NCBI GenBank assembly: GCA_026706225.1
Contig: JAPOZE010000020.1
Span: 1-8,825 of the forward strand
Origin: Acidobacteriota bacterium
Lineage (GTDB): Bacteria; Acidobacteriota; Terriglobia; Versatilivoradales; Versatilivoraceae
Direction: 5' to 3'
DNA length: 8,825 bases
Part shown: piece by piece, positions 1-8,312 of the stretch
How the letters are laid out: the number at the start of each line of letters is the position of its first letter
Position numbering within the stretch: position 1 is the first letter of the stretch
Position numbers and translations under genes: made by a program
The notes under the pieces: model-generated
Database searches by the model: none
The model's input: the letters and a program-made list of their open reading frames with translations, nothing else
Told to the model about the DNA's origin: nothing

Positions 1-58
1 TTCGGTGAGTTCCATCCGTAAAGGATAGCATGATATTGCTGTTTAGTGTTAACAGGCC

Positions 59-2221
59 CTAATCCACCGGCAAGGCGTAAGCGACGTAGCTTCCGCCGGA
101 GGGGGCTCCGCTCTTGCCTCCCCCGGCCGCGATCACCACGAACTGGCGCCCCGCCGCTTCATAGGTGGCCGGGGTTGCGTTTCCCGAGGCCGGCAGCAGC
201 GCTTCCCACAAGAGGCGTCCGTCGGCCTTGTCGAAGGCCCGGAACTTGCGGTCGAAGTTGCTGGCTCCGATAAACACCAGCCCGCCCGCGGTCACGATGG
301 GACCGCCATAGTTTTCCGATCCGGTATCCGCCATCCCTCTTGCCGCCAGTTCCGGAAATTCACCCAAGGGAACCTGCCAGACGATTTCGCCCTTGTCGAG
401 ATCGATGGCGTTCAGGGTTCCCCAAGGCGGTTTTACTGCCGGATAGCCCTCCGGATCCAGGAAGCGGTTGTAGCCGTCATGACCGTAGGGCAGGTGGTAG
501 AGAGGCCTGCCGGCCCGGTCCGCCGGAACGGACGTGTCCCTCCCGTGGAGCACAAACCCCAGGATGGCCTCCAGCACCTCTTTCCCCAGGTGGGCAAAAC
601 CCGGCATGCGGCCCCCGCCCCGGCTGAGGGTCCGGCGCACCATCTCCTCGGAACGGCGCTGTCCCAGGTCCATCAACGAGGGGAACTCCGGGGGCGTGCC
701 GCTGCGGTCCTGACGGTGGCAGCCGCTGCAGTTCCACTGGTAGAGCTGCCGGGCGGTGTAGGGACCGGCGGCCGTCTTTCTCTCCACCAGCCGCAGGATC
801 CAGGCCATCTCGCTGGAGTTCACGTACAACCGTCCCGATTCCGGATCGAAAGCCGCCCCGCCCCACTGGCCCCCTCCGTCGAAGCCCGGAAAGAGTAGGG
901 TCCCCTCCAGGCTGGGAGGGGTGAACTGGGGTCCGTTGCGCAGCCTGCGGAAGCGCTTCAAGACCTCCCGGCGCGCTTCCGGAGTGCGATCGGTCAACAG
1001 GTCTTCGGTCAGACGCTGGCGGGCGAACGGAGGCGGCTTCGAGGGAAGGACCTGGGTGGCGGCCAATCGCTCGCCCGGGACGCCCGCGACCGGAACCTTG
1101 ATTTCCCTGAGCGGGAAGAGCGGCCGGCCGGTCTCCCGGTCGAAGGTGAATACGTGTCCGGACTTGGTGATCTGGGCCACGGCGTCGACCGGCCTGCCCT
1201 CCCTCAACACCGTCACCAGGTTGGGCGGGGCGGGCAGGTCCCGATCCCAGACGTCGTGCCTGACCACTTGAAAGTGCCAGACCCGCTCGCCGGTCGCGGC
1301 CTTCAGGCAGAGCAGCGAGTTGGCGAAGAGATTGTGGCCGGGACGGTTCCCGCCGAAAAAGTCAAAGGCGGCGGAACCGGTGGGCACGTAGACCAGGCCG
1401 CGCTGCTCGTCCAGGCTCATGCCGGCCCAGCTATTGGCCGCGCCGGCGGTTTTCCAGGCCTCCCCGGGCCAGGTCCGGTGGCCCGCCTCGCCCGGACGGG
1501 GAACGGTGCGGAAACTCCAACGGAGCTTGCCGCTGCGGGCGTCATAGGCCCGAATGTCCCCGGGGGCGCTGGGCAGGCTCTCACCCACCGTGCTGCCGAG
1601 GATGAGCAGGTCCTTGTAAACCACCCCGGGCGTGGTCATGGATACGGTGAGTGAATCGGGCGGCCGCCCCAGGTGGCGCCTCAGGTCGATGGCTCCCCGG
1701 TCTCCGAAGTCCAGGCAGGGCTTGCCGGTGGCCGCGTCCAGGGCATGGAACCGGTGCCAGAAGGAAACGTAGATCCGCGCCTGGCCGTGCCCGCTCCAGT
1801 ACATCAATCCCCGAATGCGAACCCGGTCGCTGGGAGGCTTGACCGGAAGGGAGGGCCGGAAGGACCAGATCTCCCTGCCGGTGGCCGCGTCAAGCGCGAA
1901 GACCCGCCCCCGGGGACTGGTGGCATACAGGCGCTCGCCCACCACCAGGGGGTTGCATTGCATCTCCGAGCCGGGAAAGGCATCTCCCGTATCGTAGGTC
2001 CAGGCGACCCGCAATCGGTGCAGGTTGGTGCGGTTGATCTGGGCCAGGCGGGAGTAGCGGAGCTGCCGGTTGCCGCCGCCGTAGGCGCTCCACCGGTCGT
2101 AGCCCGCCCGGGGCAGGCCGCGGCCGGATTGCCCGGAACCAGCGATAGGGACCCAGGCGACCGAAGCCGCAACCGCCAAAAAACAGGCGAGGAGTGCGCG
2201 AATCGCCATGGTTCCTGTCAT
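59..2221 (-). CDS. Secreted PQQ-dependent dehydrogenase with internal cytochrome c domain
   Basis: Predicted quinoprotein dehydrogenase of the membrane glucose/quinate dehydrogenase-like branch, oxidising an unknown sugar or alcohol in the periplasm. From the ATG at 2221 it has 720 residues. Residues 5-28 form a signal peptide; the second ATG (2209, MAIRALL, preceded by AGGA) is an equally good start. PQQ propeller repeats run from about residue 45, with signatures such as [12 protein letters not shown]. The active-site-like motif [12 protein letters not shown] begins at residue 322, and TKSGHVF has its Lys at 353, both resembling conserved glucose dehydrogenase segments. A c-type heme site, CSGCH, lies at 498-502 with a likely Met ligand at 539 (GGGRMPGF). 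The propeller then resumes ([12 protein letters not shown]) and closes with a typical end ([19 protein letters not shown], then VVIAAGGG). The heme domain thus sits inside the propeller. The start overlaps the upstream gene's stop, so the two are probably co-translated. The enzyme class is secure; the substrate cannot be read from the sequence. Confidence 0.9.
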   Translation of the reverse strand: MTGTMAIRALLACFLAVAASVAWVPIAGSGQSGRGLPRAGYDRWSAYGGGNRQLRYSRLAQINRTNLHRLRVAWTYDTGDAFPGSEMQCNPLVVGERLYATSPRGRVFALDAATGREIWSFRPSLPVKPPSDRVRIRGLMYWSGHGQARIYVSFWHRFHALDAATGKPCLDFGDRGAIDLRRHLGRPPDSLTVSMTTPGVVYKDLLILGSTVGESLPSAPGDIRAYDARSGKLRWSFRTVPRPGEAGHRTWPGEAWKTAGAANSWAGMSLDEQRGLVYVPTGSAAFDFFGGNRPGHNLFANSLLCLKAATGERVWHFQVVRHDVWDRDLPAPPNLVTVLREGRPVDAVAQITKSGHVFTFDRETGRPLFPLREIKVPVAGVPGERLAATQVLPSKPPPFARQRLTEDLLTDRTPEARREVLKRFRRLRNGPQFTPPSLEGTLLFPGFDGGGQWGGAAFDPESGRLYVNSSEMAWILRLVERKTAAGPYTARQLYQWNCSGCHRQDRSGTPPEFPSLMDLGQRRSEEMVRRTLSRGGGRMPGFAHLGKEVLEAILGFVLHGRDTSVPADRAGRPLYHLPYGHDGYNRFLDPEGYPAVKPPWGTLNAIDLDKGEIVWQVPLGEFPELAARGMADTGSENYGGPIVTAGGLVFIGASNFDRKFRAFDKADGRLLWEALLPASGNATPATYEAAGRQFVVIAAGGGKSGAPSGGSYVAYALPVD
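2218..2221 (-). other. ATGA start/stop overlap coupling the two leftward genes
   Basis: On the minus strand the bases ATGA hold both the first ATG of the PQQ dehydrogenase and the TGA stop of the propeller protein. Such overlaps usually mean translational coupling within one mRNA. No strong Shine-Dalgarno precedes this ATG, which fits re-initiation. The alternative ATG 12 bases further in has its own AGGA, so initiation could also occur there. Confidence 0.8.
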
Positions 2222-3696
2222 ACGGAGCGAAGGGAATAGAGCCTGGCCCGGCGCAGGCGAAAGCGCAACCGTACCGGCCGCCCCCTCCAGGCGGACAGAT
2301 CCGACTCTCCCCTCCAGGTGACGGTGCGGTCGAGGTGGTCGCCGGAGATGGGGTCGCAGTCTTCGAAAGAGCGGCCGGGAAGGGCGGGAGCGTGGGTCCT
2401 GCGGTTGTCCCGGGAGGCGTCGGCCAATTCCACCCGTATCTCACCCCCAAAACGGGTCCAGGCGTTGAGCGCCAAGTGCGACCCGCTCAGAGCCAGGATC
2501 AGGGTGGAGCACCCGCCCAGCGTCTCCGCCTCCAGCGAGGCAAACCCGTCCTGGCGCCAGTTCGCGGTCAACACGCCGGCCTCGGGACGGGAGTTGTCGA
2601 AGAAGACCTGGTTGTGGGAGCCGCGGCGGGGCGAATAGGGCAGAGACCACTCCCCCGGGGTCAGGCTGGCCAGGCCGCAGCCGGCATAGGCGCCTCCCTC
2701 GGCTTCGGAACCGGGCTCGCCCGCCGGAATGATCGGCTGCCGCAAGGGTCGCTGCCAGTTCAGGCCGTCCCGGCTGGTCATCAGGTGAACTTCGGAGAAA
2801 TCGCCCGAGTGGCGGTAGAAAGCCGGAAACATCAGGTGGGCGTCGGCTCCGGGCCAGCGGGCATAGGAATTGGTGTAGATGTCGGTGTCGGGACCGTCGT
2901 TCATGTCGATCCCGAGCAGCGGCCGGGGAGCCGGCCAGTGCTCGAAACGCTCCGTCTCCGCATAGCTGATGATCCGGCGGGCGTGGGAGGTGCCATGCTC
3001 GTGGGCCGTCCATCCTCTGAAGTATCCGACATAGACTCCCCTTTCCGCATCGAAGTCGACCACGATCTGGGTATCGCTGAGATAGTTCCGGATCAACGGC
3101 TCCCGGATCATTCTCCAGCGCAACCCGTCGGGGGAAAGCGCCCCGTAGACGCAGAAACGCCCCTGGTGCGAACCCAGATGGACCATCTTGTAGCGCTCGG
3201 ACGGAGGCGCCGAAGGGTCCTTGAAGAAGCTTGCCCCATGGGCGTCCCGGCCCGGCGAGGCATCCAGCCCGAAAACCAGGTTGTTGCGGCGCGACCCCCG
3301 GTAGGTCACCGTCCCCAGTTCCGGCTTGACCCAATGGATCCCGTCGCTGGACTCGGCATAAGCCATCACCCGCTGGGTTCCCACGTCCTCGTCCACCTCC
3401 AGCTCGCCGCTCAGGTCCCCGCTGTCGTAGTAGAGCCTCCAGCGCCCCTCGTCCTCCAGCAGCGTGCTGTAGACTCCCAGACCGCTACGGGCGTTTCCGG
3501 CCTCCCAGGGCTTGTCGGCCGTCACCAGAGGAACCCGGTCCAGCCGAGGCCTATGGGCCCTCAGGCGAACCCCGTAGGGCATTTCCCAGCTCTCGGGACG
3601 TTGGCCGCCGAACGACAGACCGTAACCCGGCTCGATCAGGCTCCAATCCACAAAGACGTGCTTCCGGCTACCCAGCTGGAAGGGCTTGTAGGTCAT
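2218..3696 (-). CDS. Glycoside hydrolase-like beta-propeller protein (GH32/43-type fold)
   Basis: A protein of 492 residues resembling uncharacterised GH32/GH43-like five-bladed propeller proteins common in planctomycete and acidobacterial genomes. The start MTYKPF is chosen because GGAGG lies six bases upstream. The open frame continues to 4044, but that extension is antisense to the cytochrome gene and lacks family features. The N-terminus [15 protein letters not shown] matches the family's usual opening (FVDDxLIE). Three blade-like repeats are visible: SSDGIHW (116-122), SPDGLRW (188-194) and SRDGLNW (308-314). The segment [16 protein letters not shown] and acidic clusters such as YYDSGD and [12 protein letters not shown] are also seen. 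From about residue 365 the protein looks like a beta-sandwich, ending in [19 protein letters not shown]. No signal peptide is seen, unlike its neighbours, so it is probably cytoplasmic unless exported otherwise. It is the first gene of the leftward operon. Catalytic residues and activity on a glycan are not established; it could be a non-enzymatic sugar-binding propeller. Confidence 0.85.
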   Translation of the reverse strand: MTYKPFQLGSRKHVFVDWSLIEPGYGLSFGGQRPESWEMPYGVRLRAHRPRLDRVPLVTADKPWEAGNARSGLGVYSTLLEDEGRWRLYYDSGDLSGELEVDEDVGTQRVMAYAESSDGIHWVKPELGTVTYRGSRRNNLVFGLDASPGRDAHGASFFKDPSAPPSERYKMVHLGSHQGRFCVYGALSPDGLRWRMIREPLIRNYLSDTQIVVDFDAERGVYVGYFRGWTAHEHGTSHARRIISYAETERFEHWPAPRPLLGIDMNDGPDTDIYTNSYARWPGADAHLMFPAFYRHSGDFSEVHLMTSRDGLNWQRPLRQPIIPAGEPGSEAEGGAYAGCGLASLTPGEWSLPYSPRRGSHNQVFFDNSRPEAGVLTANWRQDGFASLEAETLGGCSTLILALSGSHLALNAWTRFGGEIRVELADASRDNRRTHAPALPGRSFEDCDPISGDHLDRTVTWRGESDLSAWRGRPVRLRFRLRRARLYSLRSV

Positions 3697-3702
3697 TGGC
3701 TG

Positions 3703-3707
3703 CCTCC
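3703..3707 (-). promoter_or_regulatory. Ribosome binding site of the propeller gene
   Basis: GGAGG on the minus strand is six bases from the ATG at 3696. It is the best Shine-Dalgarno seen in the window, and it sets the start of the propeller protein at 3696 rather than at the far upstream ATG at 4044. Confidence 0.8.
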
Positions 3708-3788
3708 GATCATCGAGTGTGAGCCAGGAGCATACAACAACCGCCGGAATGCCCCGATCTCTTTCTTCATGGCCCGCATCGCGGTATA

Positions 3789-3824
3789 CTTCGGAAAGCA
3801 ACCTAAAGAACCGCTCTTCCGAAG
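3789..3824. repeat. Perfect 8-bp inverted repeat upstream of the cytochrome gene
   Basis: CTTCGGAA (3789-3796) is matched exactly by its inverse complement TTCCGAAG (3817-3824), with a 20-base spacer. Each arm contains the near-palindromic heptamer TTCSGAA, and the two centres are 27 bp apart. The left arm touches the only decent -10-like hexamer, and the right arm ends 12 bases before the ATG at 3837. It could be a dimer-binding operator or a stem-loop in the 5' leader of the mRNA. An 8-bp match can arise by chance, so the function is inferred from position only. Confidence 0.4.
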
Positions 3825-3836
3825 CCGACAGTCCGC

Positions 3837-6665
3837 ATGCATCGATCGAGACAGTTTCACCCCTCCCAGGTGGCAGCGCTTCTGCTCCTGCCGGTTCTGG
3901 CCCTCTGCGGGCACGCCGTTCCGGCCTGGAGCCAGGAGTCGGACGCGGAGGAACTTTTCGAAAGAAAGATCCGGCCGCTGTTTGTCCGGCACTGCACGGC
4001 CTGCCACAACTCCGAGCTGGCAACCGCCGGACTGGACCTCTCAACCGCGGACGGGTTCCGCCAGGGGGTGGCCGGGAGCCCTCTGATCTCGACCGAATCC
4101 ATCTCTCAAAGCCGGCTCCTCAGAGCCGTCCGCTACCAGGATGCGGTCAAGATGCCCCCGGCCGGCAAGCTGGACCCGGCCGAAATCGCCGACCTGGAAT
4201 CCTGGATCGGGCTGGGCGCGCCCTGGCCCCAAGCCACCGCCGGGATGAGCGAGGCCCCCGAGGTATCGACGGGACTCTGGTCCCTTGAGCCGGTGGCCGA
4301 TCCCCAGCCGCCGCCGGTCACCCGCCGGGACTGGGCAAGGACGCCCATCGACCGTTTCATTCTGGCCAGGCTGGAGGAGCAGGGCCTGGAACCGGCCCCT
4401 CCGGCGGACAAGCTGACCTTGCTGAGGCGAGCCACTTTCGACCTGACCGGTCTGCCGCCCGCCGTCGAGGACATCGAGCGCTTCCTGAACGACAACTCCC
4501 CCGACGCTTTCGACAAAGTGGTCGGCCGGCTGCTCGACTCGCCCCGATACGGGGAGCACTGGGGCAGGCACTGGCTGGACGTGGCCCGCTACGCCGACTC
4601 CACCGGCAACGACGAGGACCACAAATACCCCCATGCCTGGCGTTACCGGGACTACGTGATCGATGTCTTCAACCGGGACCTTCCCTACGACGAATTCATC
4701 CTGGAACAGGTCGCCGGAGACCTGCTTCCCAGGACGGGCAACCTGGCTGTCGACCGGCGCAGGATCATCGCCACCGGGTTTCTGGCCCTGGGCCCCAAGG
4801 CTGTTGCCCAGCAGGACAAGATCCGGATGGTCTACGACGTCTACGACGAGCAGCTCGACGTGGTCTCCAAGAGCGTTCTGGGATTGAGCATCACCTGCGC
4901 CCGCTGCCACGACCACAAGTTCGACCCCATCCTGACCCGGGACTACTACTCCCTGATCTCCGTCTTTGCCAGCACCCGCAGCTTCGTGGACCCGACCTCC
5001 CATGTCTCTGAAATGTTCATGAAGCCCCTGGTCCTCCCCGACGAGCACCAGATCTATCTCGATCACAAGAAGAAAATCGACGACCGCAAGCAGGCCCAGG
5101 GGAAGCTGGTCGAAAAGGAAAAGGAAAGGTTCGTAGAGGCCGAAAGCCGGCGGCTGGCCGACTACATGCTTGCCGCCCATCGGGTCTACGCCCAGGGAGC
5201 CGATCCGGCGAAGCTGTCCCGCACGCTGGATCTGAAAGAATCGATCCTGGAACGCTGGGCCGGCTATCTCAAGCCCGGCCAGGGGTTCCGCCCCCACCTG
5301 CTGGCCTGGCGACGGTCCGGGGAGGACCAACGCCCGGCGGTTGCCAAGGACTACCAGGACAAATTCCGCCAGCTCTTCCACGACTGGAACGGGGAACTGG
5401 AGGCCTGGCGGCAGCGCCTCGAGAAGGCCGGGCCGGATGAAGCCAAGGAGGACCGACCCAGGTTCATCCCCGGCAGGGACCGCTTCTTCCACGAAGTCTA
5501 TCTGAAGGGCAATCCGAGGGACGAGAGCTACCAGACGCCGTTTATCCTCGAGCCCGGCGACACCCAACTCTTCTCCGAGAAACGCAGGGAAGCCATCGTA
5601 CGGCTCCAGAAGGAGATCGAGCAATTGGAGAAGGACGCGCCTCCGGAACCGGACATGGCCAACGCCGTGGAGGACGGGAAGGTGGTCGAGCAGAAGGTCT
5701 TTGTCCGAGGCGATCCCGCCAATCGGGGCGAGGATGCGCCCAAGACATCCCCCAGGGTGTTCGACACCAGGTGCCGGCCCATGGAAGCCAGCCAGGGCAG
5801 CGGTCGCCTGCAACTGGCCCGCTGGCTTGTTCAGCCGGAGCACCCGCTCACGGCTCGGGTGATGGTCAACCGGGTCTGGCACTGGCACTTCGGCCAGGGC
5901 CTGGTGCGGACGCCCGACAACTTCGGAGCCAAGGGGGAAGCCCCGACCCATCCCCGGCTACTGGACTTCCTGGCGCGGAAGTTCACGGAGAACGGCTGGT
6001 CGGTGAAATCCCTCCACCGATTGATCATGCGCTCACGCGCCTACCAGATGGCGAGTGCGCGCTCGGAGCTGACGGCTCAAACCGATCCCAGGAACCTCTG
6101 GTTGTCCCATTTCCCCAGGCGGCGGCTGAAGGTGGAGGAAATTCGCGACGGCATGCTGGCCCTGGACGACTCGCTCGACCTGAAGATGGGGGGCACCTTG
6201 CAGAGCGGAACAGGGTTCCAGCCGGAGAACAGCAGTGAGCGGCTGAGCATGGATCCGGAAACCCAGCGCCTGCGCACCGTCTATCTGCCCTTGCGACGCG
6301 CCAATCTCCCACCGCTGCTGGCCCTGTTCGACTTCGGCGACGCCACCACTTCCTCGGGAGAGCGCCTCCAGACCAACGTGGCGCCCCAGGCCCTGTTCAT
6401 GCTCAACAGCCAATTCGTGGAGACGCGCTCCCGCAAGCTGGCCGAGCTTTTGCTGAAGGACCCGAGCTCCAGTGACCGGGAGCGGCTGAATCTTGCCCAT
6501 CTCAGGACCCTGAGTCGGCACCCCCGGGGCGAGGAACTGGACCGGGCCCTGGATTACATCCGGGGATTCGAGGAGCGGTCGCCGGGCCACGAGAGCCGGC
6601 TCCAGGGCTGGCAGAGCTACTGCAAGGCGCTGTTGTCCTCCAACGCGTTCATTTACGTGGATTGA
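3837..6665 (+). CDS. Secreted PSCyt1-DUF1549-DUF1553 c-type cytochrome protein
   Basis: A protein of 942 residues with the planctomycete-type cytochrome architecture. A signal peptide covers residues 1-32. It is followed by the PSCyt1 domain with heme motif CTACH (53-57) and likely Met ligand 106 in KMPPAGKL. The DUF1549 (PSCyt2) domain spans about 168-375, from TPIDRFILARLE through FDLTGLPP, RYGEHWGRHWLDVARYADS and a second CXXCH, CARCH (354-358, in CARCHDHKFDPI). A long charged, partly coiled-coil linker (about 400-600) and the segment VEDGKVVEQKVFVRGDP lead to DUF1553 (PSD1, from about 656): LARWLVQPEHPLTARVMVNR, then FGAKGEAPTHPRLLDFLA, then ALFMLNSQFVE. Length and domain order are normal for the family. 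The molecular function of the family is unknown; a periplasmic or membrane-attached redox or degradative role is inferred. It is probably co-transcribed with the DUF1501 gene. The ATG at 3837 is the only sensible start, since a stop lies in frame at 3804. Confidence 0.95.
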   Translation: MHRSRQFHPSQVAALLLLPVLALCGHAVPAWSQESDAEELFERKIRPLFVRHCTACHNSELATAGLDLSTADGFRQGVAGSPLISTESISQSRLLRAVRYQDAVKMPPAGKLDPAEIADLESWIGLGAPWPQATAGMSEAPEVSTGLWSLEPVADPQPPPVTRRDWARTPIDRFILARLEEQGLEPAPPADKLTLLRRATFDLTGLPPAVEDIERFLNDNSPDAFDKVVGRLLDSPRYGEHWGRHWLDVARYADSTGNDEDHKYPHAWRYRDYVIDVFNRDLPYDEFILEQVAGDLLPRTGNLAVDRRRIIATGFLALGPKAVAQQDKIRMVYDVYDEQLDVVSKSVLGLSITCARCHDHKFDPILTRDYYSLISVFASTRSFVDPTSHVSEMFMKPLVLPDEHQIYLDHKKKIDDRKQAQGKLVEKEKERFVEAESRRLADYMLAAHRVYAQGADPAKLSRTLDLKESILERWAGYLKPGQGFRPHLLAWRRSGEDQRPAVAKDYQDKFRQLFHDWNGELEAWRQRLEKAGPDEAKEDRPRFIPGRDRFFHEVYLKGNPRDESYQTPFILEPGDTQLFSEKRREAIVRLQKEIEQLEKDAPPEPDMANAVEDGKVVEQKVFVRGDPANRGEDAPKTSPRVFDTRCRPMEASQGSGRLQLARWLVQPEHPLTARVMVNRVWHWHFGQGLVRTPDNFGAKGEAPTHPRLLDFLARKFTENGWSVKSLHRLIMRSRAYQMASARSELTAQTDPRNLWLSHFPRRRLKVEEIRDGMLALDDSLDLKMGGTLQSGTGFQPENSSERLSMDPETQRLRTVYLPLRRANLPPLLALFDFGDATTSSGERLQTNVAPQALFMLNSQFVETRSRKLAELLLKDPSSSDRERLNLAHLRTLSRHPRGEELDRALDYIRGFEERSPGHESRLQGWQSYCKALLSSNAFIYVD

Positions 6666-6692
6666 ACGCCCCCGGGCCGCGGTGTTCCACCA

Positions 6693-8168
6693 ATGGATCC
6701 GAACATGAATGATCTCCGTTCCCTCTACCGAAATCTCCAAGTGCCGGTGTCTCGGCGGGCCATGCTGCGGGCTTCGGCCGGCGGATTCGGATTTCTGGGT
6801 CTGGCCGGATTGCTTGCCGAGGAATCGGGCCTGTTGGCCTCGCCCTCGGGAAATCCGCTGGCCGAGCGACCACCCCATTTCAAGCCCAGAGCCCGGCGCG
6901 TTATCTTCCTCTTCATGCACGGAGGCCCCTCCGGCATCGACATTCTGGACCCCAAGGAGCGCCTGACCCGCGACCACGGCAAACCGCTTCCCATCGAGCG
7001 GCCTCTGGCCTTTGACGACGAGAACCCCGCGGGGCCGCTGATGCAGTCACCCTGGGAGTTTCGGCCCGGGGGCCGGAGCGGGCTTCCCGTCAGCGATCTC
7101 TTCCCCCACGTCCGCGACTGTGCCGACGATCTCTGCGTGATCCGGTCCATGGTCGGGGAGGGCGTTGACCACGGCGCGGCCATGCTCCAGACCTTCACCG
7201 GCACCAGCACCTTCGTGCGGCCCAGCATGGGGTCCTGGGTCGTCTACGGACTGGGAACGGAGAACCAGAATCTGCCGGGATTCATCATGATCAAGCCGGC
7301 CCTCTCCCACGGCGGCGCCAAGAACTGGGGGGCGGCCTTCCTGCCGGGGGCCTATCAGGGCACGGCCGTCGGACATGGGGGGCTCTATGTCAAGGATGTG
7401 AAGAAGGAGCCCATCCGCTACCTCCTGAACGAGCGCTATTCACCCGAGCTGGCCCGCTACGAGCTCGACATGCTGCAGAACATCAATCGGCGGCACCGCC
7501 AGTTGCGCCGGCACGACCCCGAGCTGGAAGCCCGCATCCAGGCCTTCGAGCTGGCCTTTCGGATGCAGGCGGCGGCCCCGGAAGTGTTTGAAGTGGAAAA
7601 GGAGTCGGAACCGACCCGGAAGCTCTACGGCCTGGACGACCCCCTGACCGCCGACTTCGGCTGGCAGTGCCTGCTGGCCAGGCGCATGGCCGAACGGGGC
7701 GTCCGCTACATTCAGTGCACGCACACCTACATGCCCGGCGGGGTCGGCTGGGATCAGCACGGCGAGCTCTATGCCAAGCATACCGAGAACGCCCGGCAGG
7801 TCGACCGGCCCATCGCGGGCTTGCTGAAAGACCTGAAGGGGCGGGGACTGCTGGAGGATACGCTGGTCATCTGGGCCGGCGAGTTCGGCCGCACCCCCGT
7901 ATCCCAGAACGGCGACGGCCGCGACCACAACCCTTACGGCTACTCCATCTGGATGGCGGGCGGCGGCGTCAAGGGCGGCATTGCCTACGGGGCCACCGAC
8001 GAGTTCGGCTACCACGCGGTTGAAGACCGCATGCACATTCACGACTTTCACGCCACCATGCTGCACCTGCTGGGAATCGACCACGAAAAACTGACCTACA
8101 CCTACGGGGGCCGCAACTTCCGCCTGACCGACGTGGCGGGTGTGGTAGCCCACAAGATTCTGGCCTAA
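6693..8168 (+). CDS. Tat-exported DUF1501 protein, alkaline phosphatase/sulfatase-like fold
   Basis: A protein of 491 residues of the DUF1501 family, which is related to the alkaline phosphatase/sulfatase superfamily. Residues 20-26 (SRRAMLR) followed by a Gly/Ala/Leu-rich stretch to about 48 form a twin-arginine signal, so the protein should be exported folded, perhaps with a bound metal. Family landmarks are IFLFMHGGPSGID (HGG at 76-78), WAGEFGRTP (394-402), GRDHNPYG (from 409) and the C-terminal HIHDFHATMLHLLGIDHEKL. The His and Asp residues in these segments would be candidate metal ligands. The gene starts 27 bases after the cytochrome gene. An ATG at 6705 (MNDLRSL) is also possible, with GGA just upstream, while the first ATG has no clear ribosome site. 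Pairing with a DUF1549/DUF1553 gene is the rule in planctomycetes and relatives. No activity has been established for the family. Confidence 0.95.
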   Translation: MDPNMNDLRSLYRNLQVPVSRRAMLRASAGGFGFLGLAGLLAEESGLLASPSGNPLAERPPHFKPRARRVIFLFMHGGPSGIDILDPKERLTRDHGKPLPIERPLAFDDENPAGPLMQSPWEFRPGGRSGLPVSDLFPHVRDCADDLCVIRSMVGEGVDHGAAMLQTFTGTSTFVRPSMGSWVVYGLGTENQNLPGFIMIKPALSHGGAKNWGAAFLPGAYQGTAVGHGGLYVKDVKKEPIRYLLNERYSPELARYELDMLQNINRRHRQLRRHDPELEARIQAFELAFRMQAAAPEVFEVEKESEPTRKLYGLDDPLTADFGWQCLLARRMAERGVRYIQCTHTYMPGGVGWDQHGELYAKHTENARQVDRPIAGLLKDLKGRGLLEDTLVIWAGEFGRTPVSQNGDGRDHNPYGYSIWMAGGGVKGGIAYGATDEFGYHAVEDRMHIHDFHATMLHLLGIDHEKLTYTYGGRNFRLTDVAGVVAHKILA

Positions 8169-8200
8169 TCCCGCATTTGTCGCCGCCCCTCAATCCACCA

Positions 8201-8250
8201 CGGGTACGAATGGGAACGACGAACCACGAATGGACGCGAATGAACGCCAA
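8201..8250. repeat. Degenerate 10-bp-period tandem repeat
   Basis: Five consecutive 10-base blocks share an ACGAA/GCGAA/GCCAA ending and a TGG or TGA opening: CGGGTACGAA, TGGGAACGAC, GAACCACGAA, TGGACGCGAA and TGAACGCCAA. The period is one helical turn. Read as protein the stretch gives NHEWTRMNAN, a string I recall from spurious ORFs in intergenic repeats of planctomycete, verrucomicrobial and acidobacterial genomes. That recollection needs a database check. Confidence 0.5.
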
Positions 8251-8312
8251 TAAGCGGACTGATGAGTCGAGCCTTTTGCAAAATTCGGCAGCGGGACGCC
8301 TACCGGAAATGG

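Larger units (their letters stand above)
3697..3836. promoter_or_regulatory. Divergent intergenic region, promoters for both operons
   Basis: This 140 bp spacer separates the start codons of the two divergent units, so it must hold or overlap their promoters unless transcription starts inside the opposing genes. The only clear -10-like hexamer on the plus strand is TATACT (3785-3790, five of six matches to TATAAT), but no good -35 box lies 16-18 bases upstream. On the minus strand TATGCT is a weak candidate. Neither promoter can be placed firmly. The rightward gene has no recognisable Shine-Dalgarno before its ATG. Confidence 0.5.

Noticed and set aside
1..58. Possible start of a further leftward gene (MELTE from 15) or a terminator after the dehydrogenase
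   Set aside because: Only five codons are visible with no ribosome site. The CTGTT/AACAG pairing (39-55) is short and has no T-run after it.
2171..2197. Possible lipobox (LLAC) in the dehydrogenase signal peptide
   Set aside because: The Cys is at residue 13, in the middle of the hydrophobic stretch, too early for signal peptidase II processing.
3835..3849. Chain of overlapping palindromes (GCATGC, ATGCAT, ATCGAT, TCGATCGA) at the cytochrome gene start
   Set aside because: Short palindromes of this size are common by chance, and most of the stretch is coding sequence.
3697..4044. Upstream extension of the propeller protein to an ATG at 4044
   Set aside because: It overlaps the start of the convincing cytochrome gene in antisense, looks compositionally random, and a good GGAGG fixes the start at 3696.
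2194..4086. 630-codon open frame on the plus strand
   Set aside because: It is antisense to the propeller gene and runs through the divergent spacer. Its translation is Gly/Pro/Val-rich with no domain signature, as expected of a shadow frame in GC-rich DNA.
4041..5951. 636-codon open frame on the minus strand
   Set aside because: It is the complement of the cytochrome gene's coding frame, low in complexity (Val/Gly/Leu/Asp-rich) and without recognisable motifs.
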